NCBI GenBank assembly: GCA_045544515.1
Contig: JAZPZD010000021.1
Span: 186,001 to 250,000 of the forward strand
From: RGIG8748 sp045544515
GTDB taxonomy: Bacteria; Bacillota; Clostridia; UMGS1810
Reading direction: 5' to 3'
DNA: 64,000 nucleotides
How positions within the stretch are numbered: the stretch's first letter is position 1; each line of letters begins with the position of its first letter. The position numbers were made by a program, and so were the translations under genes. The notes below the pieces were generated by a model, which worked only from the letters and a program-made list of their open reading frames with translations, did not search any database and was not told the origin of the DNA. Shown here piece after piece: positions 44,229-52,964 of this stretch.

Positions 44229-45065
44229 TTAGTTATTATCGGTAATGCTCTCTTCTTTGTTTTCGTTAGCTTTGATCATATATTTGTCTATGGTAGGGTA
44301 TACCATAAAAACAGTTATTATGCCAAAGAGCGAATAAAGTATCAAAAACCAGAGTATATAGAGTATAACAGACGGTATCATAAGTACAAGTATAAAAACG
44401 ATGATACCGATAACACTTATAAGAATATTAAGCGGAAGTCTGCCTATAGCAAAAAGCAGAGCATTTTTGTAAATATCCTTAAGGCTCAAATCGAATGTAA
44501 CAATCATAGTGTTTACATAGTACTGCATCCATGTAAAAAGCACGCCTATGACCACTATAAATGAAGACAGAAAAGTATTTGCTATTCCCAAATTAAAGAT
44601 CTTGCTTCTGTACATACCGAATGCGTTAAACAAAAGGAAATATGTTACAAGAACGATTATTCCGTTTAATACACCTTTTACATAGTTAGCCTTGATGTGC
44701 TTAATAAAATCGTGCCATATCCATGCGTGCTCTCTTCTTTGAATGTTTCTCAAAACAAAGGTGAAACCAAGAGTAGCCGGAAAAGAAACAAACACCGATA
44801 TTATAATAAGTATAAATCCGATCAAATCTATCTGGTTGGGAGTCTTTAGTGCAATCAGGCTCGGAGATGCAAAGTCTATCTTAAAGCACAGCATAAGTCC
44901 CAAAGCCAATGGAAGCATCGCAAAAAAGTATATGATGTTGGCAAGAGAGAGCTTTGACAACTGGTTCCAAAAGATTTCAAAAAACTGCCAAATTCTGTGC
45001 TTTTCGGGTGCATCTTTGTAAACTCCCGGACCGGGTTTGTTAAAGTTGGGTGTAAAAAGTCCCAT
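44229..45065 (-). CDS. DUF624 (YesL-like) membrane protein
   Basis: A 278-residue protein with about six hydrophobic segments and the DUF624 hallmarks: an N-terminal GPGVYKDAPEKHRIWQFFEI segment, SLANIIYFFAMLP, and the loop RREHAWIWHDFIKHIKANY. Function of the family is not established; members are often near carbohydrate genes. The ATG at 45065 is preferred because AAAGGA lies about ten bases upstream. First gene of the group running through rnhA, iscS and iscU. Confidence 0.88.
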   Translation of the reverse strand: MGLFTPNFNKPGPGVYKDAPEKHRIWQFFEIFWNQLSKLSLANIIYFFAMLPLALGLMLCFKIDFASPSLIALKTPNQIDLIGFILIIISVFVSFPATLGFTFVLRNIQRREHAWIWHDFIKHIKANYVKGVLNGIIVLVTYFLLFNAFGMYRSKIFNLGIANTFLSSFIVVIGVLFTWMQYYVNTMIVTFDLSLKDIYKNALLFAIGRLPLNILISVIGIIVFILVLMIPSVILYILWFLILYSLFGIITVFMVYPTIDKYMIKANENKEESITDNN

Positions 45066-45121
45066 ATAATTAAATCCTTTCATCTAAAAGTAAAAAATAC
45101 GAATTTACTATATCCTAACTA

Positions 45122-45149
45122 ATTATATCACAAATTTTTAAAAAATCAA
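45122..45149 (-). promoter_or_regulatory. sigma-A promoter of the DUF624-rnhA-iscS-iscU group
   Basis: On the minus strand TTGATT (45144-45149), a 16-base spacer and TATAAT (45122-45127). Confidence 0.65.
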
Positions 45150-45230
45150 TTTAATTATGCCAAAAAAACAAAAAGGTTTACATTTCGTTTAAAAATAAAG
45201 CCAAATAAATGCAAATATATATTAAAAATG

Positions 45231-45259
45231 TTGATATTTGATGTATTAATTGGTATAAT
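45231..45259 (+). promoter_or_regulatory. sigma-A promoter of manA
   Basis: TTGATA (45231-45236), a 17-base spacer and TATAAT (45254-45259), about 35 bases before the manA ATG. Confidence 0.75.
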
Positions 45260-45294
45260 TGTCTTAATATTACGACATATCAGGGAGGAAAAAT

Positions 45295-46227
45295 ATGTAT
45301 CCGTTAAAAATGAAACCGATATTTAAAGATTATCTTTGGGGCGGAAGCCGTTTAAAAGAAGAATACGGCAAGAACACCCCTTATGAAATAACCGGCGAAA
45401 GCTGGGAGGTTGCCTCCCACAAAAATGGTGAAAGCACCGTAGATGGCGGTAAATATAATAATATGACCATAAAGCAGCTTACCGCAGAATTAAAATAAAG
45501 CTTTCTCGGTGACAAAGTTTACAAAGGCGATGACACCAAGTTTCCTCTGCTTGTAAAACTTATAGATGCAAGGGATAATCTTTCCGTTCAGGTTCATCCC
45601 GATGACAAGTTTGCTTTTGAAAATGAAAACGGCGAATATGGAAAGACAGAAATGTGGTACATAATGGACGCTCTGGAAGACTCCGGAATAATATACGGCT
45701 TTAAGGACGAAATAACCAAAGAAGAATTCAGAAAATCTATAGAGGAAAACACCCTTCTTCAATACACAAATTTTGCCAAATGTCAAAAGGGTGACAGCTT
45801 TTTTATTAAAGCAGGTACTCTCCACGCCATAGGCAAGGGACTTCTTATTGCGGAAATTCAGCAAAACTCCGATACCACATACCGTGTGTATGATTATGAC
45901 CGACACGATGCCAACGGTAACCCAAGGCCCTTGCACATAGACAAGGCGATAGAAGTTACAACACTTGGCAAAGCACACGATGACAAAACCGCTAACTCCA
46001 CGGTTATTGCTGATTGCGAATATTTCAAGGTCGAAAAGATTAGTATAGATGGCGAAATGTCCTGGAATGTAGACAAAGACCGCTTTGAAATTATTGTTGT
46101 TTGCGATGGCGATGTCACCATAAACGGCGAGCCTTTTAAAAAAGGCGAATCGGCAATTCTGCCTGCATACATAGGAAATGTAACATTTAAAGGAAATGCA
46201 ACAATATTAAGAACATATATAAATTAA
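45295..46227 (+). pseudogene. manA: mannose-6-phosphate isomerase, class I, interrupted by one in-frame TAA
   Basis: The frame from ATG 45295 reads a normal start (MKPIFKDYLWGGSRLKEEYG) and reaches TAA at 45496-45498 after 67 codons. The same frame continues without further damage to 46227, with the conserved zinc-site stretches SVQVHPDD, TEMWYIMD and AGTLHAIGKG. Total length about 310 codons equals the short class I enzyme. One substitution would restore it (for example AAA or GAA to TAA). Either a very recent nonsense mutation or a base error in the sequence. A downstream part starting at ATG 45652 would lack part of the metal site. Promoter and ribosome binding site GGGAGG are intact. Confidence 0.88.
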
Positions 46228-46229
46228 CG

Positions 46230-46261
46230 ACAAAAGCCAACCCTTACGGGTTGGCTTTTGT
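46230..46261. terminator. bidirectional terminator between manA and the RpiR-type regulator
   Basis: Perfect 14-base arms (46230-46243 and 46248-46261) with a TTAC loop. The stem itself contains A- and T-runs that serve as tails for both convergent genes. Confidence 0.9.
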
Positions 46262-46262
46262 A

Positions 46263-47099
46263 TTAGTATTTCTTTGTAAGAAGCGAATGTTCCGTATCTT
46301 TAATAGACTCCAATGCTTTGTTTGACAGATTGTATACAACAAAAAAGTACAGTGCATCTATTATTGCAAGCTGGGCAATACGGGAGTTAAGTGCAAGGAT
46401 GTTGTATTGGGTTTCGCTTGCCGATGTGGCAAGAACCACATCAGAAAACTTCAGGATAGGGGACTTTCCTTTGTTGGAAACTGTGATGGTCGTAGCACCG
46501 TGCTCCTTGGCAATCTTTAGTGCGTCTACTATGTCTTTTGATGAACCAGAGTGGGAGATAGCTATTGCCACATCGCCTTTTTCCAGGTGCGATGCCGCAA
46601 TCACCTGCATATGATTGTCCGAATATGCCACACAGTTAAGTCCTGCTCTCAAAAACTTGTGGCTGGCATCAGTTGCAATAGATGCAGAGTTCCCCAGACC
46701 AAAAACGACAATCTTGTTTGCCGAACATATCTTGTTTGCGGCAACAGACATACTCTTGGGGTCCAAAGATTTTTTGGTAAGCTCCAGCGAAAAGTAAATG
46801 TCATTGGAAACTTTTTCAAACATTTCGTATGCACTGTCCGAAGAGGTGATGTTGGCATTTACTGTAGATGTGCCGCTTTCGGAAGCAAGAGAAATTTTCA
46901 GTTCCTGATATCCGCTTAAGCCAAGCCTTTTGGAAAACCGCACAATAGTTGCCTCGCTGCAGCCGCACTGTTCAGCAAGTTCCACTATCGAAAGTGATAT
47001 AATCTGTCCGGGATTATTTAGTATCCAATCGGCAATTTGCTTTTCGGCTTTGCCCATTTCGCTATATAAAAGTTTAATGTTTAGTAAAGTTTTGTCCAT
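46263..47099 (-). CDS. RpiR/MurR-family transcriptional regulator (HTH plus SIS domain)
   Basis: A 278-residue regulator. The N-terminal HTH-6 domain has VELAEQCGCSEATIVRFSKRLGLSG (shown in part); the C-terminal SIS domain, which binds sugar phosphates, has VVFGLGNSASIATDASHKF and AISHSGSSKDIVDALK. ATG 47099 has GAGGT upstream and is preferred to 47111. It is divergent from the large sugar operon starting at 47274, with back-to-back promoters, so it probably controls that operon in response to a sugar phosphate made by one of its kinases. Confidence 0.93.
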   Translation of the reverse strand: MDKTLLNIKLLYSEMGKAEKQIADWILNNPGQIISLSIVELAEQCGCSEATIVRFSKRLGLSGYQELKISLASESGTSTVNANITSSDSAYEMFEKVSNDIYFSLELTKKSLDPKSMSVAANKICSANKIVVFGLGNSASIATDASHKFLRAGLNCVAYSDNHMQVIAASHLEKGDVAIAISHSGSSKDIVDALKIAKEHGATTITVSNKGKSPILKFSDVVLATSASETQYNILALNSRIAQLAIIDALYFFVVYNLSNKALESIKDTEHSLLTKKY

Positions 47100-47135
47100 A
47101 AAATACCTCAATTTTCAAAATCAACCTATAACCAT

Positions 47136-47164
47136 AATATACATTAGTTAATTTTTTTTGTCAA
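47136..47164 (-). promoter_or_regulatory. sigma-A promoter of the RpiR-type regulator gene
   Basis: On the minus strand TTGACA (47159-47164), a 17-base spacer, TATATT (47136-47141). Its -35 box is 25 bases from that of the divergent operon promoter, so one bound repressor could block both. Confidence 0.65.
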
Positions 47165-47189
47165 GTTCAGACTTTTTTTAAAAAAACTA

Positions 47190-47218
47190 TTGAAATTATT
47201 TTCGCCATATGATATAAT
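47190..47218 (+). promoter_or_regulatory. sigma-A promoter of the isomerase-oxidase-ETF operon
   Basis: TTGAAA (47190-47195), a 17-base spacer and TATAAT (47213-47218), about 55 bases before the first ATG. Close to consensus, which suits control by a repressor. Confidence 0.78.
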
Positions 47219-47273
47219 TTTTGTAAGTTTTGAAAAGAAAAATGAAAAATATTTTCAAAAAGGAGAGAGTTTG

Positions 47274-48686
47274 ATGTTGGATTATAGTGTTAAAATCGGT
47301 CTTGTACCAATGCGTCGTAATACCACAGACAGACCAAAGGGTACATTTCTTACCTGGTATTCCGCAGAACAGAGAGGAGAAAAGTTTGTAAAATATATCG
47401 AAGAAAATTTTGCAAACGAAAAGGTTTCCTTTGTGGATTCTAAAGGTCTCGGTCACAAAGACCTCATCTATGATGATAAATCGGCACAGGATATCATAGA
47501 CCGTTTTAAAGACAGCGATGTTGATGCAGTGTTTATCATAAACTGTAATTTCGGCAACGAAGAGGCTGCGGCAGATATCGCCAAAGCAATCGGAAAGCCG
47601 GTTCTTTTGTGGGCACCGCTTGATGATGAATACTATGTAGACGGTATGCGTCCCACAGATTCCCAGTGCGGTCTTTTCGGCGTATCCAGACAGATGCAGA
47701 GATTTCACATTCCGTTTTCGCACCTGCCTTGCTGTGAGGTAGACAGCCAGGAATTCAAAGACGGCTTTGAAAGTTTTGTAAGAGTTGCATGTATGGTAAA
47801 GAATTTTACCGGTATGCGTATAGGACAGGTAGGAGCCCGTCCTGCACCGTTCTTCTCTGTTATATGGAACGAGGGCGAGCTTATGGAAAAGTTCGGCATC
47901 AAAATCATTCCTATTAACTTTGCTATAATCGAACAGAGAATGAAATCAGTTATGGAAGAAAAACCGCAAGAACTCTACGAAATTGCGGACTATATCCGAA
48001 ATAACTACAAGTTAGATGACCTAACAGAGCAGTATATTGAGCGTATGGCAGCTATGACTGTTATGTACAAGCGTCTTTTTGAAGAATTTAATCTTGATGT
48101 AATTTCTGCAGAGTGCTGGACTGCAACACCTGTTATGTTCGACGGACTTGCACCTTGTACGGTTTACGGACTTCTTAACGATATGGGATATCTGGTATCC
48201 TGCGAAAGCGATATGCACTGCGTAATGACAATGGCACTTTTGAAGTGTGCAACTCTCGGAGAGGGCAAACCGCTCTTTGGAGAATTTACAGTTCGCCACC
48301 CCGAAAACAAGAATGCAGAACTTCTGTGGCATTGCGGACCTTTCCCCATTTCGCAGAAAGCAGAGAGCGGCACTGATTGCGAGGCACGCCTTGTAAATCA
48401 GCGTTCCTGGTTCAGAGCAAAAGACGGCAAGTACACCATTGCCCGTCTCGACCAGGAAAGCGGCAACTATATGATTTTGCCTCTTGTAGCAGATACAGTA
48501 GAGGGACCGCAGACACACGGTACATATATATGGGTAGAATTTGAAGATTTGCAAAAGGTTGAAGACCGTTTGATAGACGGGCCTTACATTCATCACTTTG
48601 TTGAAATGGAAGGCGACTACAAAAAAGAAATCAAAGAATTCTGTAAATATTTTCCAAATCTCAAATATGATGCGGAATTAGAATAA
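47274..48686 (+). CDS. L-fucose/L-arabinose isomerase-superfamily protein (second paralogue)
   Basis: A 471-residue protein of the same superfamily as the one at 2967-4358. Shared landmarks are IGQVGARPAPFFSV, ECWTATPVMF, LAPCTVYGLLNDMGYLVSCESDMHC and HCGPFPIS, so the fold and metal site are probably kept while the rest has diverged. Start ATG 47274 follows AAGGAGAG; a longer frame back to 47190 covers the promoter and is rejected. First gene of the operon, so it probably acts on the incoming sugar or a derivative. The sugar is not known. Confidence 0.85.
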   Translation: MLDYSVKIGLVPMRRNTTDRPKGTFLTWYSAEQRGEKFVKYIEENFANEKVSFVDSKGLGHKDLIYDDKSAQDIIDRFKDSDVDAVFIINCNFGNEEAAADIAKAIGKPVLLWAPLDDEYYVDGMRPTDSQCGLFGVSRQMQRFHIPFSHLPCCEVDSQEFKDGFESFVRVACMVKNFTGMRIGQVGARPAPFFSVIWNEGELMEKFGIKIIPINFAIIEQRMKSVMEEKPQELYEIADYIRNNYKLDDLTEQYIERMAAMTVMYKRLFEEFNLDVISAECWTATPVMFDGLAPCTVYGLLNDMGYLVSCESDMHCVMTMALLKCATLGEGKPLFGEFTVRHPENKNAELLWHCGPFPISQKAESGTDCEARLVNQRSWFRAKDGKYTIARLDQESGNYMILPLVADTVEGPQTHGTYIWVEFEDLQKVEDRLIDGPYIHHFVEMEGDYKKEIKEFCKYFPNLKYDAELE

Positions 48687-48707
48687 TATAAAAAAGGAGA
48701 AAAAACG

Positions 48708-50132
48708 ATGACAGACTTTTTATTTGATGTGATTGCAACTGAACTCGAAGATGCAGTCGGAAAAGAAAATTGTTCCACCAGAACAATTGACAAGCTCACA
48801 CACAGTGTAGACTATTCCTGGCTTTCCAGAATGTGGGCAGACAGAGGCTTAAGAATGCCCGAGGGCAACTTTATCGTAGCACCCAAAGATGCAAAGGAAA
48901 CCTCGGCAGTTTTAAAGATTGCAAACTATTATAAAATACCTGTAACAACATGGGGTGCAGGTGGCGGTTCTCAGGGAGGAGCGCTTCCGGTATGCGGTGG
49001 TATCGTTCTTGATACAAAAAGAATGAATAAGATTTACGATATAAACGATAAAGCAATGTACATAGAATGTGGTACAGGCGCGATATACAAACATGTAGAA
49101 TGGGTAGCAAATGAAAAGGGATATGCTACAATGCATTATCCATCATCACTTACTTGTTCAACTGTAGGCGGATTTTTGGCACACCGTGGTATCGGAGTTT
49201 GTTCAACTAAGTATGGAAAAATAGATGATATGGTATTGCAGATGGAGGTTGTTCTTCCTAATGGTGATATTATCGAAACATCACCTGCACCAAAGCATGC
49301 TGCAGGACCTGACTTAAACCAGTTATTCATCGGTTCCGAAGGTACACTTGGTGTTATGACAAAGGCACAGATGAGAATTTACGATCAGCCTGAATCAAGA
49401 CAGTTCAGAGGTTTCTTGTTCCATAATATGGATGATGCATTCAAGGCAGGAAAAGAACTTCTTCAGAAATTCAAGCCATCTGTTATGCGTCTTTATGATG
49501 AAGCAGAAACCGCATCGTTAATAAAGAAAATTGTAGGTGTAGAAAAGCCGGGTGCATTTATGAATATCGCTGTTGAAGGTGTTCAGGAAATGGCAGACCT
49601 CGAAATGAAAATACTTCTTGAAACCTTTGGTAAGTATGGTGCTGAAGATTTGGGATCCGAATACGGCGAAAAATGGTGGAAAGAAAAGATTACATTCTTC
49701 TATCCCGGTCACATGATGGATCTTCCTCAATGTTATGGAACAATGGATACAATTGCTCCATATGGAAAAATTGAAAAAATTTACTGGGCAATGAAGGAAG
49801 CTATCGAAACCAACTTCCCATATGCAAAATTCATAGCACATTTCTCGCATTGGTATGAGTGGGGTTGTATGATTTATGACAGATTTATTGTTGATGGCCA
49901 ATATGTTCCCAAGGATCCTCACGAAGCATTCAGACTTCACCAGGAAATCTGGAACTGCGGTGTAAGAACAGCCCTTGCTAACGGCGGTGTTGTAAATGAC
50001 CATCACGGCGTAGGTATCAAGCTCGGCAGACTTATGAAAGAACAGTACGGCCCTGCAATGCAGGTATTCGAAGGAATCAAAAAGCAGCTTGACCCCAACG
50101 GTATTATGAACCCGTTCAAGCTTGGATTATAA
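48708..50132 (+). CDS. FAD-linked oxidase (VAO/PCMH family, GlcD/AGPS-like)
   Basis: A 474-residue flavoprotein. The PCMH-type FAD domain covers about residues 45-230 with VTTWGAGGGSQGGALP and LFIGSEGTLGVMTKAQMRIY; the C-terminal FAD-linked oxidase domain ends in NDHHGVGIKLGRLM and DPNGIMNPFKLGL, features shared with GlcD, D-lactate dehydrogenases and alkyl-DHAP synthases. It most likely oxidises a 2-hydroxy acid or a sugar-derived alcohol. It is followed by an Fe-S protein (15 bases) and, later in the operon, a fused ETF, which is the expected electron acceptor. Its middle part uses noticeably more CCA, TCA and ACT codons than the flanks. Confidence 0.88.
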   Translation: MTDFLFDVIATELEDAVGKENCSTRTIDKLTHSVDYSWLSRMWADRGLRMPEGNFIVAPKDAKETSAVLKIANYYKIPVTTWGAGGGSQGGALPVCGGIVLDTKRMNKIYDINDKAMYIECGTGAIYKHVEWVANEKGYATMHYPSSLTCSTVGGFLAHRGIGVCSTKYGKIDDMVLQMEVVLPNGDIIETSPAPKHAAGPDLNQLFIGSEGTLGVMTKAQMRIYDQPESRQFRGFLFHNMDDAFKAGKELLQKFKPSVMRLYDEAETASLIKKIVGVEKPGAFMNIAVEGVQEMADLEMKILLETFGKYGAEDLGSEYGEKWWKEKITFFYPGHMMDLPQCYGTMDTIAPYGKIEKIYWAMKEAIETNFPYAKFIAHFSHWYEWGCMIYDRFIVDGQYVPKDPHEAFRLHQEIWNCGVRTALANGGVVNDHHGVGIKLGRLMKEQYGPAMQVFEGIKKQLDPNGIMNPFKLGL

Positions 50133-50147
50133 TAGGAGGTAGAAACA

Positions 50148-51218
50148 ATGCAATTTTCAGCTAAATCAAAAGAACACATAGATAGCTGCCGTTTTTGTTG
50201 GATGTGTCACCATGTATGTCCTATCGGAAACGCAACAGGACTTGAAAGAAACACTGCAAGAGCAAGAGCACTCGGACTTTCGCTTGTAATGAGAGATGCT
50301 ATAGAATATTCTGACGATATTATAAACAATGTTTACGAATGTTCGCTTTGCGGCGGATGTATGACAGACTGTGTAACAGGCTGGGATCCCGTTATGTTTA
50401 CAAAGGAAGCACGCCTTGGTGCTGCACTCGACGGAAAGCTCCCCGAATATGTTATGACAATGCTTAATAACATAAACGAAAAGGGCAATATCTACGGTGC
50501 AGACAAAAACGAAAACATCCCCGAAATAAACGGCGGAGATATCCTTTTCTTCCTTGGCGAAGACACAAGAGCAAAAGGCTGTGCAAAGGTTGCAGTAGAC
50601 CTTCTTAAAAAAGCAGGCGTAGATTTTACCCTCTTAAAAGACGAACCCAACAGCGGATATTCTATGGATTTCCTTATCGGTGCTGCAGCAGAAACAAAGT
50701 CAGTTATGGAAACTTGTGCAAAGACACTTAATAACTACAAGAAAGTTGTTTGCTATGACCCTGCAGATGCAAAGGTTATGAAGCGTGAATACAAAGAGTG
50801 GGCAATAGACTTAAAGGCAGAAGTAGTTACATTTACCGAGTTTTTAGCTTCTCTTATCAAAGACGGCAAGCTCGCTGTAAAGAATTCCGGACTTGAATAT
50901 ACCGTTCAGGACAGTCCTCTTCTTGCGAGAGATTTAGAAGAAGTTGAGCCTATAAGAGAAATCCTCTCCGCTTGCGGTAAGGTTAACGAAATGCTTCTTA
51001 ACAAAGAGTACACAATGCTTGCAGGACAGTATATTATGAATGAATATATGCCCGATGTTATAGAAAAGGTTGCAAAAAACAGATGGTTTAATGCACAAAA
51101 TGTAAACGCAAAGATAGTTGTTACCGCATCAAACTGCGAGTACAATGCGTTAAACAGCACAAAACCCGAGGGCATTGAACTCAAGAAATTAGAGGAGGTT
51201 GTTGCAGAATGCTTGTAA
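50148..51218 (+). CDS. 4Fe-4S dicluster/CCG-like protein (GlcF-like partner)
   Basis: A 356-residue soluble protein. Two ferredoxin motifs sit at the N-terminus, CRFCWMCHHVCP near residue 14 and CSLCGGCMTDC near residue 65. The remaining 250 residues resemble the substrate of GlcF/HdrB-like cysteine-rich domains but keep few cysteines (for example CYDPADAK and SNCEYNAL), so the noncubane sites look degenerate. It probably carries electrons between the FAD oxidase just upstream and the ETF encoded downstream. AGGAGGT precedes the ATG; its stop overlaps the aldolase start. Confidence 0.85.
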   Translation: MQFSAKSKEHIDSCRFCWMCHHVCPIGNATGLERNTARARALGLSLVMRDAIEYSDDIINNVYECSLCGGCMTDCVTGWDPVMFTKEARLGAALDGKLPEYVMTMLNNINEKGNIYGADKNENIPEINGGDILFFLGEDTRAKGCAKVAVDLLKKAGVDFTLLKDEPNSGYSMDFLIGAAAETKSVMETCAKTLNNYKKVVCYDPADAKVMKREYKEWAIDLKAEVVTFTEFLASLIKDGKLAVKNSGLEYTVQDSPLLARDLEEVEPIREILSACGKVNEMLLNKEYTMLAGQYIMNEYMPDVIEKVAKNRWFNAQNVNAKIVVTASNCEYNALNSTKPEGIELKKLEEVVAECL

Positions 51219-52048
51219 ATCTTGAATATGTTTTGGATTTAGCAGAAAAAGGCAATTTTGCAATACCCGCGTTCAATGTGTACAATATGGAAAGCGTAAT
51301 GGGTGTGTTAAAGGCAGCAGAAGAAACAAAAGCACCGATTATCATGCAGGTTTATCCCCGTCTTATGAAAGAAGAAACAGGATATTTCCTTTCGCCAATC
51401 ATAAAGGCTGCGGCAGAAAAAGCAAGCGTTCCTGTGTGCTTCCACCTTGACCACGGTCCGTCGGAGCTTGAAACCACGCGTTCGCTCCGCTATGGTGCAA
51501 CAGGCATTATGCTCGATGGCTCAACACTTCCTTTTGATGAGAACATTGCACTTACAAAAAGAGTGGTAGAAACTGCATCATATCTCAATGTTCAGGTTGA
51601 GGGCGAGCTCGGACATGTTGGTACTACTGCAGATAGCGATATGGACGAATTTACAACACCCGAAGATGCCAAAAAGTTTGTAGAAGAAACAGGGGTGGCT
51701 TGTCTTGCGGTTGCGGTAGGTACTGCACACGGAAGATACTCCAAACCTCCAAAGCTCGATATAGAGCGTATCGAAGCAATCCGCAAAGCAACTAATAATG
51801 TGGCTCTTGTTCTCCACGGCGGCAGCGGTGTTCCCGACGAAGAAATCAAAAAGGCAGTAAAGGCTGGTATCCGCAAAATGAATTTTGCCACAGATATCTG
51901 CTATGCATTTTTGGATTGCTGTCTGGAAGAACTTCAAAAGCCCGACAGAGTGGTTGCAATAGACAACTTTATGAAGAAACCCATAGAGGCTGTAAAAGAG
52001 TTCTGCATTACAAGAATTAAACTTGTCGGTGCAAACGGAAAGGCATAA
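51209..52048 (+). CDS. class II ketose-bisphosphate aldolase (Fba/IolJ/GatY-like)
   Basis: A 279-residue zinc aldolase of the fructose-bisphosphate aldolase class II family. Zinc histidines appear in HLDHGPS near residue 78, GTAHGRY near 172 and VLHGGSGVP near 200; GATGIMLDGS and RKMNFATDI bind phosphate. It cleaves a ketose (bis)phosphate to DHAP plus an aldehyde. Together with the following PfkB kinase and the IolB-like isomerase it resembles the IolJ-IolC-IolB set of inositol breakdown. It overlaps the upstream gene by ten bases. Confidence 0.9.
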   Translation: MLVNLEYVLDLAEKGNFAIPAFNVYNMESVMGVLKAAEETKAPIIMQVYPRLMKEETGYFLSPIIKAAAEKASVPVCFHLDHGPSELETTRSLRYGATGIMLDGSTLPFDENIALTKRVVETASYLNVQVEGELGHVGTTADSDMDEFTTPEDAKKFVEETGVACLAVAVGTAHGRYSKPPKLDIERIEAIRKATNNVALVLHGGSGVPDEEIKKAVKAGIRKMNFATDICYAFLDCCLEELQKPDRVVAIDNFMKKPIEAVKEFCITRIKLVGANGKA

Positions 52049-52052
52049 GATT

Positions 52053-52964
52053 ATGGCTAAAATTGTTGGAATAGGTGCTAATGTATTCGATACTCTCTAC
52101 TCCGTAGACACATATCCCACCGAAGATACCAAAATGCGTGCAAACGCAGTAAAGGCAAGCGGCGGCGGACCATGTGCAACAGGATTGGTTGCCGCATCAA
52201 AGCTTGGCGAAAGCTGTGCCTTTATCGGTAATTCTACAGACGACAACGGTGCAAAATTCCTCAAAGAAGACTTTGAAAAATACGGCGTTGATACCGGATA
52301 TATCAAAGTTTTGCCCGGTTACGATACCTTTTGCTCGTGTATCTGGCTTGCAAAAGAAACAACATCGAGAACCTGTGTGTTCTTCCGTGGCAATGTTCCG
52401 CCAACTGAAATAGATGCATCTTCTGAAAAAGCAATAGCTGATGCACAGGTTTTGATGGTTGACGGTAATGATATGGCCGCTGCCATACAGGGTGCAAAGA
52501 TTGCCCGCAAAAACGGAACAAAGGTTCTCTATGATGCCGGCGGATTGTATGAAGGGGTAGAAAATCTTCTTCCGTATGCCGATATATTAATCCCGTCAGA
52601 AGAATTTGCATTAGGTCATACCAAAGCCAAGACGGCAGAGGATGCCGCAAGAATTCTCTACGAAAAATACTCGCCCGATGTAGTTGTAATTACTCAAGGC
52701 AAGAACGGCGGAATTATATTTGACGGCAAGAAAACAGAAAAATATCCTGCATTTTTGGTGGATGCAGTGGACTCAAACGGTTCGGGAGATGTTTTTCACG
52801 GAGCATTTGCATTTGCAATAACAAGAAAAATGAGTTATAATAAAGCGTGTGTATTTTCCAGTGCTGTTTCTGCACTAAAATGCACCAAGGTCGGTGCCAG
52901 AGAAGGCGTGCCTACTTATGATGAAACAATAGAATTTTTAAAGGAGCGTGATATTGATGTATAA
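52053..52964 (+). CDS. PfkB-family carbohydrate kinase
   Basis: A 303-residue ribokinase-like sugar kinase. The substrate-side glycine motif is KASGGGPCATGLVAASKLG near residue 32, and the catalytic base/ATP motif is DSNGSGDVFHGAFAFA near 240. Start ATG 52053 follows GGAAAGG; a GTG at 52023 lies inside the aldolase gene. Located between an aldolase and an IolB-like isomerase, it probably phosphorylates the keto sugar acid or ketose that the aldolase then cleaves. Substrate not determined. Confidence 0.9.
   Translation: MAKIVGIGANVFDTLYSVDTYPTEDTKMRANAVKASGGGPCATGLVAASKLGESCAFIGNSTDDNGAKFLKEDFEKYGVDTGYIKVLPGYDTFCSCIWLAKETTSRTCVFFRGNVPPTEIDASSEKAIADAQVLMVDGNDMAAAIQGAKIARKNGTKVLYDAGGLYEGVENLLPYADILIPSEEFALGHTKAKTAEDAARILYEKYSPDVVVITQGKNGGIIFDGKKTEKYPAFLVDAVDSNGSGDVFHGAFAFAITRKMSYNKACVFSSAVSALKCTKVGAREGVPTYDETIEFLKERDIDV

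Noticed and set aside
45496..45498. Programmed readthrough, selenocysteine-type recoding or an altered genetic code at the manA TAA
   Set aside because: TAA is used as an ordinary stop throughout the window, selenocysteine uses TGA, and no special structure is seen at the site. A mutation or base error is simpler.
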